The position numbers were made by a program, and so were the translations under genes. From a virus, in IMG/VR virus record IMGVR_UViG_3300044737_000031, positions 1 to 64,000 of that record: a stretch of DNA of 64,000 bases; one strand, 5' to 3'. Below, in pieces: positions 15,855-26,600 of the stretch (position 1 is its first letter; each line of letters opens with the position of its first letter). The notes under the pieces are model-generated. The model was not told the origin of the DNA, searched no databases, and saw only the letters and a program-made list of their open reading frames with translations.

Positions 15855-16483
15855 GTAATGTTTGGCACGTACGAGTTTTGCAACGTTTGCCCGGCCACCG
15901 CGCCGGCACTTAAATTCACATAATACCCGGCGCTCGTGACGGTATCGATTGAAATTGGATCAATATCATCCTCGCCGCTGGCCGTCTTTTTAAACACCGG
16001 CCGCCCAACGAATGTGGGCGCAACGGTCAAGCCGGTGATCGGCATGTAAATTCGAATCGCTCCGATATCCGCGCCGGCAATCACCTTGGAATGGGTTGTA
16101 CCGACAAGCCGGCCAATGTATCCATCCATCACCGCAACCGCGCGCATCAAAAGCAGGATCGTTTCCACGTCGCCATAATTGACTTTTGGCGCGCCGGTAT
16201 TGGGAAAGAAATCCTTCGAAACCGCGTAATAAACCGTGCCGCTCGGTTTGGAAAACGGGACGCTTAAAAATATTTCCCACTTGCCGCTACCGCTCACACC
16301 GGGCGCGGCCGTGTGATCTACGAAATACAACACGCCGTTGTTGTAGGCGGCAGAATTGAGCGCGGCCGGCACCGAAAAGATATCGTTAGGATTGACCGTA
16401 CTCCAATCCACGATGGCATCACTGGCGATTACGCGTTGGCTCGCGTTAGCAACAATTGCTTGGGCGGTTCGGATTTGTGCCAT
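15851..16483 (-). CDS. Tail appendage protein
   Basis: 210 residues, beta-rich with no named domain. ISVDTVTSAGYYVNLSAGAVAGQTLQNSYVPN at the C-terminus is of fiber type. It lies directly downstream of J and overlaps the fiber gene by four bases. Possibly a fiber base or connector. Confidence 0.5.
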   Translation of the reverse strand: MAQIRTAQAIVANASQRVIASDAIVDWSTVNPNDIFSVPAALNSAAYNNGVLYFVDHTAAPGVSGSGKWEIFLSVPFSKPSGTVYYAVSKDFFPNTGAPKVNYGDVETILLLMRAVAVMDGYIGRLVGTTHSKVIAGADIGAIRIYMPITGLTVAPTFVGRPVFKKTASGEDDIDPISIDTVTSAGYYVNLSAGAVAGQTLQNSYVPNIT

Positions 16484-16523
16484 GGGTGGTGGTTTCTATT
16501 TAATCGATCCGCAAAAAGTATCG

Positions 16524-16539
16524 AGCCTCAATTGAGGCT
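16524..16539 (+). repeat. Dispersed 16-bp palindrome, family C copy 3
   Basis: Perfect AGCCTCAATTGAGGCT, seven bases beyond the J stop codon; TTTTTCC follows on the plus strand. Lies between J and the next appendage gene. Confidence 0.75.
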
Positions 16540-16545
16540 TTTTCC

Positions 16546-19500
16546 TCACGGGTTGCCGCGGCCGCCCACTTCCACATCGTACGTTCCGACTGTTAGCCCC
16601 GAATCGGTCATGCCGGCCTTATAGCCAATCAGTTTGATCGTCTTATTGCCAAACACGCTGATGTTTGCGCCCGGAATGAATGTGGTGCCGGTTGGTGTCG
16701 CGCCCGTGTGGGTTGGCGTGGTGCCATCGGTTGTGGCGAAAATAGTTGAGCCGGATGTTGCGCAACTGACGGGCACATTCTTTGCGCCCGTGGTGGTGGT
16801 GTAGTAACCGGGCGCGAGGCCGAGCGCCGGGTTGGCCACCACCGTTCCGCCGGCCGTTGTAAACGCCACGCTCAACATGGTGCTCACCCAACCCAATTTC
16901 ACCGCAAAAGCCTTGAGCGTGATGTTGCCCGAAATTGCCACCACTCCGGTAATGGCGTTGATCTTGACCGTGGTACCCGTCGGATTTAATCCGGTATCCC
17001 ACGCCGGCGTTGTGCCATCCAGCGTGTAAAAAAGAATGCTGTACGGAGTGGGCGCGGTGAGATTGATGTTGCCTTGGTACGCGCCGGCTTGATCAGTCAC
17101 CGGCGCGGCAATCGTTCCGTTGATAGCGCCCACATCAACCGTGTGGCCGGTTTGCGGCCCGGCCTTGGTCTTTTGGTTTCCCTGATTATCCACGCCCCAT
17201 GGCGCGTTGGCGAATGTGGCCGCGCCAATCCAAATCGCTCCAAACGTGGTTGAGTCTAACGGATCGGACAAACCAACATAAAACGATGCGCCGGCCGTGC
17301 CGCCAATCTGCATTGAGCCATCAGGATTCAACACCATGACATTTGGCGCGGTGCCAAGCGTTACTTTTCCGGTGGCATCATCCACCACGAATTTGCCGGC
17401 CACGTTAATTGCGCCGCCGAAAATTCCCGCGTACGCCTCAAGATGGCCGAGGCCGGCCGCATCCACGTAAATGCGCCAACCCGAAACGCCGGCCACATAA
17501 TTGGCGCTCTTGATCACGCCGGGGATGCCGCCCAAATCCTGACCAATGATAATGGTTTGGCCAAGGATCGTGCCGCCCACGATCTTATCGGCCACCAACG
17601 TTTGAATCTTGGCGCTTGTCACGGCCAAGTTGGCGATGTAAGCCGAGCCGATCAGCGCGTTGGCCATCGCGTTCCACGCCAAATCGTGAATGCCGGCATC
17701 GTTGGCGTTGGTGGCGATGATAAATTGTCCATCGGTCAAGCTCGGCAACGCATCGCTCGCCGAATAAACCGCGCTCACCCCATCCCAATAAACGTATTGC
17801 AAGTTGGTGCTACCGGCCGCGATGGCGTACAGCGCGCCCTGATAAACGAGCGTGTGTGCACTCCATGAGATATACCCGGCCGCACTAACGAGGCCGTTTT
17901 GATTGTCGAACCATGCCGCGCCTTGCAAGGCCACGGTGTTGGTAAACATCTTGGTGATATCAACCGCGAAACTGGAAATATCAGTGTTGCCGATCGTACC
18001 GGTGGTGGCCGTGGCCATTGCGCTGAATGGGCTGAGATTGCCGAAACTATCCTCGGCCTTGAGCCAATAATATTTGGTGGCCGGCGGTGGATCAGTCACC
18101 ACGCGGGTAAAGGTGGTGTTATTCTGGCCGAGCACCGCCACTTCCACGGCCGTGGATGAATCGTTGGTGGCGCTTTCAAACACGTGAATGGCGGCCAGAT
18201 CAACCACGGACGGATTGCGCCATGATCCAAACACTTGCTTGAATGATGCGGATACCGCGAAAGCATCCGGTGCCGGCGGTGCCGGGTTGGACACATCCAA
18301 AAACGAATCACTGTGATTGTTGAAGATATCCCACGCGGCCACTTGAAAGCGGAAGTTGGCTTGTGCCACGCCGTTGTTTGCTTCCGCGTTTTTTTCGTAA
18401 GTGAGCGTGAAACTTGGCGTTTTGGTTTTCTCAGTCCAGACCGTTAGGCCATTGACGATCATGCGCACTTCAAAGTATGCAAAGTGCGGATCATCCACGC
18501 CGGCGGCCGCGCCCGTCAAATCGTCCTGTATCTCGGTTTGATTGGCCGGCGAATTGATGCGCCACGCAAACTTGGCATCGCGTTGCTCAAAGATCGTATC
18601 GTGCGCAAGGCCGATCAGCTCAAGGCCGTTGACGACAAAGAGCGGCAACGGGTTGGCCAGTGTCACGGTAAATTCCGCATCCACCGGCGCGGAAAATCCG
18701 CCTAACGTGTTGACGGCCAAAATCTGAAACTCGTAATGGCCCACGCCACCCACCGGAATAACAATGCTCGGCTCGCGCGTCTTGCCGGCGTCAATCCAGT
18801 TGCCATCCTCAAAGCGCAATGAAACGTGATATTCCTTCACGAATGCGTACCGCGTGCCATCCACCGGGTTGACCGGCGGCACCCACGTGATCACAAGATT
18901 ATTGACCAGCCGGCCGGTGATATCGGTGGATGCGACTTGTTGCACCGTCACATCGCCGATGGGCGGGCAGTTGCCGGGATCGGGCCGCGGATCGGTATCC
19001 GGCGGCTCAAGCGTTAAATTGGTTTCCACCGCATCGTATATCGCCGGGTTGTAAGTAATCCCCGTGATTTCGGTTTTCATCAGGTCAACCATTTTCACGT
19101 TGTTGACTCTGAATAGTTCAGGCTTTAAATCGCTCGCGCTCAAAATCCACACCGATTGATCAACCGGCGGGAAATCCAATTCAGTCACAAAGTTGATCGT
19201 GTCCGTGGTGGATGGCGTGTTGCCAACCGCAACCTCAACATTGCTTCCATCGGTGAGCGTCAAAAAGATTGTGTACGTTTTGCCGGCCTCAATCACCACC
19301 GGCGTATCCAATACCACGCCCGGCGTATCGCCCACTTTCACGCGGCCGCTGTACGGAGTGGTGCCAGTGCGAAACGGCACACTCACCGGGATCACATCGC
19401 CCGGCCGCAATGACGCGCCTTGCAAGCCGGTGCTGTATGTCAATGCCTCGGTGCGCAATTGCTCTTGCATCAGCATCATGCGGCCGCGCCGGTGCGCTTG

Positions 19501-20952
19501 CCCGCGGCTCGTTATGCCAATGCCGGTAACGTGCAACTCGTTTTCGCCATGATCCAAGAGCGCTTGTTGATCTTCCACATACTCGGTTTTTGGCCGGCCG
19601 AAATCCGCGGGATCATTCCATTCAATCAACGCCACCGTGTGCCGCTCTTTGCGGCTCGTGGTGCTAAAATTAAAATCGCCGTTTTCAACATTGGCCGGGC
19701 CGTAGGCATCCCGATACTCGGACGGATCAACAAGCCTATCTTGCACCGGGCAAATCTGGCCGCCGATAAACGCCGGTACCGCGTTCATTGAGCCAAAGAA
19801 ATCGTTTAATACCGCGATGGCATCGGCCCGGCCGGTGATCACCGTGTTGCACGTGTAGCGCGGTTCCATGCCGCCGAATCCATCCGGCACCATCGTATCG
19901 CATACTTGCGCGGCCCGGTAAAAATCCCACTTGCTCAACTTGGCGGGATCAACGTAAAGGCCGAGGCCGTTGGTTCGATCCGTCAACAAATCCCAACACA
20001 CCCACGAGTTGTTTTGCGTCCATGCCTGTTTAAACGTGCCATCCCATACGCCGGCGGTAGTGCCCGGCCCGGTGGTGGCGTACGCGCGCGTATCAGGATC
20101 ATAATTTGCGGGCACGCTGATGATGCGGCCGTAAACCTCAAAGGATCGGCTCGGCAACGATGAAAATTGCGTGGAATCAAACCGCGTTGCGCAATACGAA
20201 ACGAGCGGATGGGAAAGCTTCTTATCAATTACCTCGGTGTACGAATCAATGAAAGTATCGTTGCGCAATTTCAGCGTGGTTGAATCCTTCGTGACACGAG
20301 TAATGCGGATTTGCCACGGCCCCGGCTTGCTGCTATCGGCCAGATCGATGCGGTACGATCGTGTGAAACCACCGGTGGTTTTCCCTTTGATGGTGTCATT
20401 CATCACTTCCACCCAACCGCCACCGTTAATGTTTAACTCAAATTTTACTTGAATCTTGCTGCCAGAAATGTTGCCGCTTTTCTTATCCGTCTTGAGTAAC
20501 GCCGGCGTGCGAATATCGAAACGCAATGCATCCAGATTCGGGTTGGTGAATTCGCGCACGTAGGGATTGGAAAAAGTGAGCTTCAATCCTTCCGCGGCCG
20601 TTGCTTCCTCGGATTCGAAACCAACAACCGGCAACTGATCTTGTGTGCCGGTTAAAAAGTGCACTTCCAAATCGGAAGGAATTACCGCACTCGGATTGCC
20701 CGGATGGGCCGGGTCTTGCATCGTCGCAAAGTTATTGCTCCCATCCAGATTTTGAATGCGCGTAAATTCCAGCGCAATGGATTGCATGTTGGGATGGACA
20801 AGGCCGCGGATCGGCCCGGCGCTGATAATATCTTTGATGTACGATATCTGCGTACTTTGCAGTGAATCCGGTGCCTCTTTCGGTGAGCTTCCGCTTCCGC
20901 TCTGGCCGCCTGATCCCGCCACGGCCGGCCGTGGTGCCATTAACGTTTTCAC
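16546..20952 (-). CDS. J: Central tail fiber / host-specificity protein J
   Basis: 1468 residues, in the size range of lambda gpJ, in lambda order after K and I. The N-terminal half has the J core (SLQSTQISYIKDIISAGPIRGLV; TGGFTRSYRIDL..; WTQNNSWVCWDLLTDRTNGLG). Fibronectin-III-like domains follow (VVITWVPP..; GHYEFQILAVN). C-terminal tip: two chitobiase/hexosaminidase C-terminal (Fn3-associated) units, each with a YTLDGTTPAWD or FATTDGTTPTHTG motif (~1320 and ~1430), likely glycan-binding. Expected to be the receptor-binding hub. ATGA overlap with the I gene. Confidence 0.9.
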   Translation of the reverse strand: MKTLMAPRPAVAGSGGQSGSGSSPKEAPDSLQSTQISYIKDIISAGPIRGLVHPNMQSIALEFTRIQNLDGSNNFATMQDPAHPGNPSAVIPSDLEVHFLTGTQDQLPVVGFESEEATAAEGLKLTFSNPYVREFTNPNLDALRFDIRTPALLKTDKKSGNISGSKIQVKFELNINGGGWVEVMNDTIKGKTTGGFTRSYRIDLADSSKPGPWQIRITRVTKDSTTLKLRNDTFIDSYTEVIDKKLSHPLVSYCATRFDSTQFSSLPSRSFEVYGRIISVPANYDPDTRAYATTGPGTTAGVWDGTFKQAWTQNNSWVCWDLLTDRTNGLGLYVDPAKLSKWDFYRAAQVCDTMVPDGFGGMEPRYTCNTVITGRADAIAVLNDFFGSMNAVPAFIGGQICPVQDRLVDPSEYRDAYGPANVENGDFNFSTTSRKERHTVALIEWNDPADFGRPKTEYVEDQQALLDHGENELHVTGIGITSRGQAHRRGRMMLMQEQLRTEALTYSTGLQGASLRPGDVIPVSVPFRTGTTPYSGRVKVGDTPGVVLDTPVVIEAGKTYTIFLTLTDGSNVEVAVGNTPSTTDTINFVTELDFPPVDQSVWILSASDLKPELFRVNNVKMVDLMKTEITGITYNPAIYDAVETNLTLEPPDTDPRPDPGNCPPIGDVTVQQVASTDITGRLVNNLVITWVPPVNPVDGTRYAFVKEYHVSLRFEDGNWIDAGKTREPSIVIPVGGVGHYEFQILAVNTLGGFSAPVDAEFTVTLANPLPLFVVNGLELIGLAHDTIFEQRDAKFAWRINSPANQTEIQDDLTGAAAGVDDPHFAYFEVRMIVNGLTVWTEKTKTPSFTLTYEKNAEANNGVAQANFRFQVAAWDIFNNHSDSFLDVSNPAPPAPDAFAVSASFKQVFGSWRNPSVVDLAAIHVFESATNDSSTAVEVAVLGQNNTTFTRVVTDPPPATKYYWLKAEDSFGNLSPFSAMATATTGTIGNTDISSFAVDITKMFTNTVALQGAAWFDNQNGLVSAAGYISWSAHTLVYQGALYAIAAGSTNLQYVYWDGVSAVYSASDALPSLTDGQFIIATNANDAGIHDLAWNAMANALIGSAYIANLAVTSAKIQTLVADKIVGGTILGQTIIIGQDLGGIPGVIKSANYVAGVSGWRIYVDAAGLGHLEAYAGIFGGAINVAGKFVVDDATGKVTLGTAPNVMVLNPDGSMQIGGTAGASFYVGLSDPLDSTTFGAIWIGAATFANAPWGVDNQGNQKTKAGPQTGHTVDVGAINGTIAAPVTDQAGAYQGNINLTAPTPYSILFYTLDGTTPAWDTGLNPTGTTVKINAITGVVAISGNITLKAFAVKLGWVSTMLSVAFTTAGGTVVANPALGLAPGYYTTTTGAKNVPVSCATSGSTIFATTDGTTPTHTGATPTGTTFIPGANISVFGNKTIKLIGYKAGMTDSGLTVGTYDVEVGGRGNP

Positions 20953-21629
20953 AATTCGTCAATGTCCCGGCTCGTGTCGCCTAACGTGCCCGGCGAGCCG
21001 GCGTTGTTGCCATCGGACGGATCATCATCCGGTTCAATAAATCCGATTGGGTTGCTTCCCGATTTTCTTTCCTCGGATTTCACGCTTGATGATCCCACCA
21101 CCGAGCCACACCACGTTTTGCCGTACACGAGCGGAATGGCCGTGCCTTGCAAAGCGATGTTGACCGGCCCGCCGAATTGGTACGATGGCTTGTTTTTAAC
21201 GTTGGTTTGGTTATCCACCGAGGGCGATGGCGCAATGAGTTGAGAGATACCGCCAAGCGCCAAGCTCAACCCCAACGTGGTGAGCACACCGGTATGCAGA
21301 AAGATCACATCCGCGGCAATCAACACCACGCCAATGATCAACTCACCCCATCCCTTGCCGCTGCTTGAACCGCGCGCCACTGGCCGAAACTCAAGCGATT
21401 GGCCGTGGTGCGTCATGTCCAACTGCAATTGCCGGATGCATTCCTTGCGGCCGCCGGCACCGATGTGAAACCGGTAATTGTTCGCGTGAAGATCAAGGAT
21501 ATCTCTTTTGATCCCCGGTTTCATTCGATCAATTGCGTGGATCACTTCCCGCGGTGTGTTTACATCCAACCGCCATTTGCGGCCGTATTTCCGGCCGAGC
21601 GCACCGCGCAATGTGATATCGGTAAGCAT
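20949..21629 (-). CDS. I: Tail assembly protein I
   Basis: 226 residues from MLTDITLRGALGRKYG (TAATG overlap with K). N-terminal ubiquitin-like domain of the lambda gpI family (HAIDRMKPGIKRDIL, LEFRPVARGSSSGKG), then a hydrophobic pair (LIIGVVLIAADVIFL) and a Gly/Ser-rich end (QFGGPVNIALQGTAIPLVYG). Needed for tail-tip assembly in lambda-like phages. Confidence 0.85.
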   Translation of the reverse strand: MLTDITLRGALGRKYGRKWRLDVNTPREVIHAIDRMKPGIKRDILDLHANNYRFHIGAGGRKECIRQLQLDMTHHGQSLEFRPVARGSSSGKGWGELIIGVVLIAADVIFLHTGVLTTLGLSLALGGISQLIAPSPSVDNQTNVKNKPSYQFGGPVNIALQGTAIPLVYGKTWCGSVVGSSSVKSEERKSGSNPIGFIEPDDDPSDGNNAGSPGTLGDTSRDIDEL

Positions 21630-22375
21630 TAAAGTGAATTGTGCCGGCAAAAGTATTCGGTGGCCTTGCCGTAGAAACCCACGCCCGGTTGGTATGCGAT
21701 TATCTCACTCTTTAATCCTTCGAAGTGATGCATCAAATGGCCATCGCCTAACCATATCCCGCAATGACAGGCCGCGCCGTGGATCGGCCGCATCAACACC
21801 ACGTCATTTACTTGCAACTCGTTCACCACATGAAAGCCGGCCGCATCGATATTGCCAATCGCGATTTCCGGCGCTTTCAAAATCGTTTCGCCGCTGGCAT
21901 CGCGCTGATGATGCCACCACCCGTATTCGGTTTGGAAGTACGGCAGCTTGATGCCGAGCTTTTGGCGGTAGTGATCAACGCATAGCGTCCAGCAATCAAA
22001 GACGCCAAACACAAATGGCCGGCCTAACAATGGCGCTTCCCATCCGTTCGGTTGGTAGTAATCCCATGAATCCGCCGGCGTGGCATAGATTAGCGCCGGG
22101 ATTTCCCATGCTTCCGCCGTCGCCTTGTCATCCCATGACGCTTCCGGGCGCGCGTTGGGGTGAGTGTGCCAAATGCAAATGATAGCGCCGCGTTGCTCGG
22201 CCAAATCCCATTCAACTTCCGATATCTTGAAATGTTGCAACGGCTTTGGGTGCGTGTTTTCGCACTCAATAAAAAATTGCCCATCGGCCGTTTGGATCAC
22301 CACCCCGCACGCCTCGCGCGGGAAACGCTCGGCCGCGGCCGCCTTGATTTGTTCCTTGATCGGATCGGTGATCAT
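21629..22375 (-). CDS. K: Tail tip assembly protein K (JAMM + NlpC/P60)
   Basis: 248 residues. N-terminal JAMM/Mov34 metalloprotease: E21 and HTHPNARPEASWDD (HxHx..SxxD), fully conserved. C-terminal NlpC/P60: catalytic Cys in VFDCWTLC and His in GAACHCGIWLGDG. The arrangement is that of lambda gpK, thought to process or open peptidoglycan during tail-tip assembly or DNA entry. Both active sites look intact. Confidence 0.9.
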   Translation of the reverse strand: MITDPIKEQIKAAAAERFPREACGVVIQTADGQFFIECENTHPKPLQHFKISEVEWDLAEQRGAIICIWHTHPNARPEASWDDKATAEAWEIPALIYATPADSWDYYQPNGWEAPLLGRPFVFGVFDCWTLCVDHYRQKLGIKLPYFQTEYGWWHHQRDASGETILKAPEIAIGNIDAAGFHVVNELQVNDVVLMRPIHGAACHCGIWLGDGHLMHHFEGLKSEIIAYQPGVGFYGKATEYFCRHNSL

Positions 22376-22376
22376 A

Positions 22377-23270
22377 TCAACCGCCTACGGGCGCACGTGA
22401 AACCGCCGGCCAAGCGGCCGTGTGAAGTGGTGCCGGCGCGAATCGCAACCCGCATGCCGGCACTGTCTTTATGCATACATCCTTTGTCCATGTGGCGGGA
22501 AAGTATCGCGGATGTTGCCCGGCCGGCGCGCCGGTTTTGGCAACGTACACCTCACGCACTCCATTCACGAGCGTGTACACATAATCCTTGGCCGCATAAA
22601 CGGTGGCACCGTTCCACGCGCCACGATCCACGAGCGGCCCCACAAAGGCCACGCCGTATTGATCGGTTTTCGGCACGCCGGCATAGATGCAACCAATCGG
22701 CCCGCGGTAAATCCAACGGCACGCATTGGCCAAAACTTGTTGCCGCGGAATTTTCGCGCCTTCCACATCGAATGGCGCGGACAAATTAAAGCTCACCGTG
22801 TCGCGTGTTTCCGCCACCTTGGAATCAATGGCCCATGCTTCCACCGGCATTTCGGCGAGCGGATCGGCACCGGGCTGGCCGTCTAGAAATTCAAACAGCG
22901 TAAACTTTCGATAAATGATGGCATCGGCCAAATCATCGTATAACCGGCAAAGCTCGGATACGCGCCGGCCGGTGTAACCAACCGTGGCCAGATTGCCGAT
23001 AGTGAGTGACGGCCGCGGCAGTTTGCCGCCGCTCGTGAATTCAAATCCTTCCATCATTATCGGCACCGGCATGTAATCATCGCCTTGGAAAGTGAGCGGT
23101 GCCAAACCTTGCGCGCTGGAATTGTGAAAGTTGTAAATCGGCCCGGCCAAACCGGTGCTCGGTGAAATCATTGCGGAGATATCAACAACGAAAAGCTCAA
23201 TCAGTGTGCCCGGCACCAACTGTTTGACTTTGACGGCCAGCTTTGCCGGCACTTGTGGCCCAACGCTCAT
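22377..23270 (-). CDS. L: Minor tail protein L (Fe-S)
   Basis: 297 residues. The N-terminal part (LIELFVVDISAM, GPIYNFHNSSAQGLAPLTFQGDDYMPVPI) is the gpL fold. The C-terminus carries Cys in NACRWIYRGPIGCIYAG and DVCIKTVPACGLRF, the four-Cys pattern that binds a 4Fe-4S cluster in lambda gpL. Between the Cys pairs is an extra ~45-residue beta segment (NGATVYAAKDYVYTLVNG), a chitin-binding/carbohydrate-module-like insert. Confidence 0.85.
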   Translation of the reverse strand: MSVGPQVPAKLAVKVKQLVPGTLIELFVVDISAMISPSTGLAGPIYNFHNSSAQGLAPLTFQGDDYMPVPIMMEGFEFTSGGKLPRPSLTIGNLATVGYTGRRVSELCRLYDDLADAIIYRKFTLFEFLDGQPGADPLAEMPVEAWAIDSKVAETRDTVSFNLSAPFDVEGAKIPRQQVLANACRWIYRGPIGCIYAGVPKTDQYGVAFVGPLVDRGAWNGATVYAAKDYVYTLVNGVREVYVAKTGAPAGQHPRYFPATWTKDVCIKTVPACGLRFAPAPLHTAAWPAVSRAPVGG

Positions 23271-23317
23271 GCCGCCGACTTTAGCGCGAGCGGCCGCGGT
23301 TGCCAGCCGCTTTTACA

Positions 23318-23665
23318 CTATGACGTGTTGAAGATTTCGAATTTAGCGTTTAACCCGGCAATCAATCCGCCCTCGTACATCCAATCGTATTCCTCACACG
23401 TCCATTGCTGTTGCGTGGTGATCGGCGGTACCGGCGGTGTCCAAAGGAATGGCATCCCATCGCGCGCATCGAGAAAATTGTACGCAGCTTGCAACTCGGT
23501 AAACTCAATCCCGCGAATTTGCACACCGTAAGTGACGGGCGCTCGGTTGCGGCCTTCTGGCGCAATCTGTTTGTATCCGTACCCGAATTGCACGGTACGG
23601 TTTTGTTTCTTAACGCTTCCGGCCGTTGGCGAGCTAACCGGCCATGTCCAATCATCGGCGGGCAT
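23318..23665 (-). CDS. M: Minor tail protein M
   Basis: 115 residues, standard gpM size. VKKQNRTVQFGYGYKQIAPEGRN and RGIEFTELQAAYNFLDARDGMPFLW match the family. Lies directly after the tape measure, as in lambda, and joins the tip complex. Confidence 0.85.
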   Translation of the reverse strand: MPADDWTWPVSSPTAGSVKKQNRTVQFGYGYKQIAPEGRNRAPVTYGVQIRGIEFTELQAAYNFLDARDGMPFLWTPPVPPITTQQQWTCEEYDWMYEGGLIAGLNAKFEIFNTS

Positions 23666-23668
23666 ATT

Positions 23669-26600
23669 CTATCCCTGTGATCGCACGAAGTTGTGAATGA
23701 TGCCACCGCTTCGTGTTTCCTCGGCAATGGCCACACGCAATTTTCGGTTGAGCGCCGCGGCCGCATCGCGTGACTGTTGATCACCCGAATCCTGTTTGGT
23801 GCTGCTTGAGCTTGAGCCATCCGAGTGCACGTGCGTTTCAATCACGAAAGTGTTTTGTTGATTGAGATTGGTTTGGCCATGCCCCACGGGCGCGAGGTTG
23901 GCCATTTGCTGTGGTGTAAATACTCCCTCATCATCGGTTTTGATAATCGCTTGCTCGCCGGGCTGTATGCCGCCCTCGTGCATGCGCGGCATGGTATCCA
24001 CGTTGATCCACTGGCCATCGTCGCTTCCGATAATGCCGCCCTCATGGAATCGCCTAACCGAATGCATTTTAATCGCGGGATCAGGGCCGCCCGTGACTTG
24101 CCGCCTGTTATCGCCGGCACCATCGCCGCTGCCGCCCGTTGGCAATCCAAGGCTTGTGTGAATGTATTGATATTTGATCGGCCGATAATACGTACTCGGA
24201 TCACCGGTGGCTGACCACTGGCTTGACCAAAAGTTCTGTTGCATGCCCGGCCCAATGCCATCGCGCCCCATGCGCTTGGCCACCCAACCCGGCATCGGTG
24301 TGCCATCGTTAGGCGACCACGACATATTGCCAAGAAACGGCTGCCATTCCGAATCGCCTAAACCTTGCTCGTTGCCGTGCGAGTATTGGATACCAAAGAC
24401 GCTTGGCCCGCCCAACCCCAACGCCATGCCGAGTGAGCCGAGGCCGCCGGCGTTGCCTGAGCTTCCGCCGAAAACATCCATCACCGTGGTGGCACCGTTT
24501 GCGCCGGTGCTAAACTGCATCAGGCCATTCACGATGTTGCCCGTGAAACCCATGTTGAATCCTCGGCCGGAATTGTAGTTGGCCGGATTGTTCGACGGCG
24601 GCCGGGCGCTCAATTGGCCTACTGGCAAATTACCGAGATTGACCGGATGCGATGTGGTGCCCGTCGCACCGCCGGCCGTGTTGCCGCCCGAAATCTCGCC
24701 GCCCGGCGTCATTTGCGTGCCAATGTAATTCCAGTTGGAATCGTACACCCACGTGACACCGCCGCCGGCATCGTAGGAATTAAATCCCGCGGGCACCGTG
24801 TATCCGCCGCCGTCATACTGGCCACCGCCTTCGATCGTACCGCCGCCGGCCATCGCGCCCTTAAACGGGTTACTATAGTTTTGAACCTCGCCAAGATTGT
24901 AACCGGGATCACCGGGTTGCGCGGTGCCAATGTAATTCCAATCACCATCGTACACGTATTGGCTGCCATCGGGATTGGTGTACCAGTTATCGGGCGGGCC
25001 GTAGCCTAACGGGTTAGTGCCGCCACCTTGCCCGCCGGGCGGTTGGCCGCTGATCGTGTTTTTATACGTCCAGTTTTCATCGTAAACGTACGTGTCACCA
25101 CTGGCCGGATCGTAGTAGAAATTTTCACCGCCAATACCGAGGTTGCCGCCAAACCCCGCAATGTCACTACCGCCAACGTTGGGGTTGAAATTCGGATTGT
25201 ACGGATCGGTGTTGAATCCGGGCAACCCGGTGGTGGGGTCAACAAAGCCGGGATCAACCCGCGCCATCTCGCCTAGATTCGGATCGTACGACCACTGGCC
25301 GCCGCTCGGATCGATGTAAACCGGATTTTCCATCGGCCCCGGCGGTTCCATTGACCAGCCGTTGCCAATCGGGAATGGCACGCCGGGAATGGAATTGGGA
25401 TCAAGACTGATCGAACCGGGATCAAAACCGGTGCCGCTTGAGGTACCGCTTGGATTGACGCCGGGGAAAAATTGCCCGCTTGGACTCACCCAACCTTTCA
25501 CCTCGCCATTGACTAACGACCACATGCCGCCGCCGCCATCGGGCACGAATTCGGTTGGCGATGTTCCGTATCCACCCCCGCCCCCACCTGTGGCCGGCGG
25601 TGGTAATGATCCACTACCGTCAAACTGGCCGGATGGCGACCACTGGCCGTACCATTCGGGCGGCAACGCCGATGGATTCAAATGGCTGTTTATCGCCTCG
25701 TTATACCCGGCTTGATACTGGCGCGCCGTGATGCCGGCGGCCGCAAGATTGGCCGGGATACCGGAATGCCCGGCGGCCGATGTGCGCGTTGAGGATGCGC
25801 GATTGGCCACACCCGTTGGCCCCGTGCCGCCCAATCGGCTGGCCGCCGAGTGAAAGGTTATATCCGGCGCATTGGCACCACCACCATGCCGGCGCTGATG
25901 GCCAGCCGCGCCGCCGCCCGGTAAATCGCCACCGGCGTGAATGGGTGGGCCAAGGAAAGCCGGGCCAGTGCCGCCCGCGTGGATCGGTGGCCCCAAAAAT
26001 GCCGGGCCGCCGCCCTTGGTGCCAGTTTGATCACCTTGATTACCGGTGCCGCCACCAAACACAATCGGCACGGGCGATGGCGGCACTTTGATGGGCGGTT
26101 TCCTAACGATAGTTCCACCCGGATTGTTTCCGCCCAAATCATCCACCAAACCGGGCGGCACAAATGTGATTGGCGGCAATGGCGTGGGTGGTACTCGGGT
26201 ACCTTCACCGCCGCCGGCCATGGGCGGTGCATCATGGCCTAACTCGCCACCCGGAAAAATCGGCGGCAACGGTACCGGTGGTTGACGCACGCCAGTTGGC
26301 CCACCACCGAATAAATTGGCGTCATGCCCCAACTCGCCGCCGGGGAAAATTGGTGGCAATGGCGTGGGCGGCAATCGCACCCCGGTTGGCCCGGTGGCAG
26401 GATCGATAATACCCGGCTCGCCATAGATGATAGGTGAAGGCGTTGGCGGCTGGCGCACGGGCGCAACGCCGGCGTTGTCACTCACGGGCGGTGCATCGAA
26501 TCCGAGGCCGCCGTACGTGGGCGGAAGCGAAGTGGGCGGCACCCATGTGCGCCCGGTGCCGATAATGGTTTGATGCGGTGGCGGCACGCTAACGATTCGG

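Noticed and set aside
13453-16483. Diversity-generating retroelement or variable repeat near fibers
   Set aside because: No reverse transcriptase and no template/variable repeat pair seen in the window.
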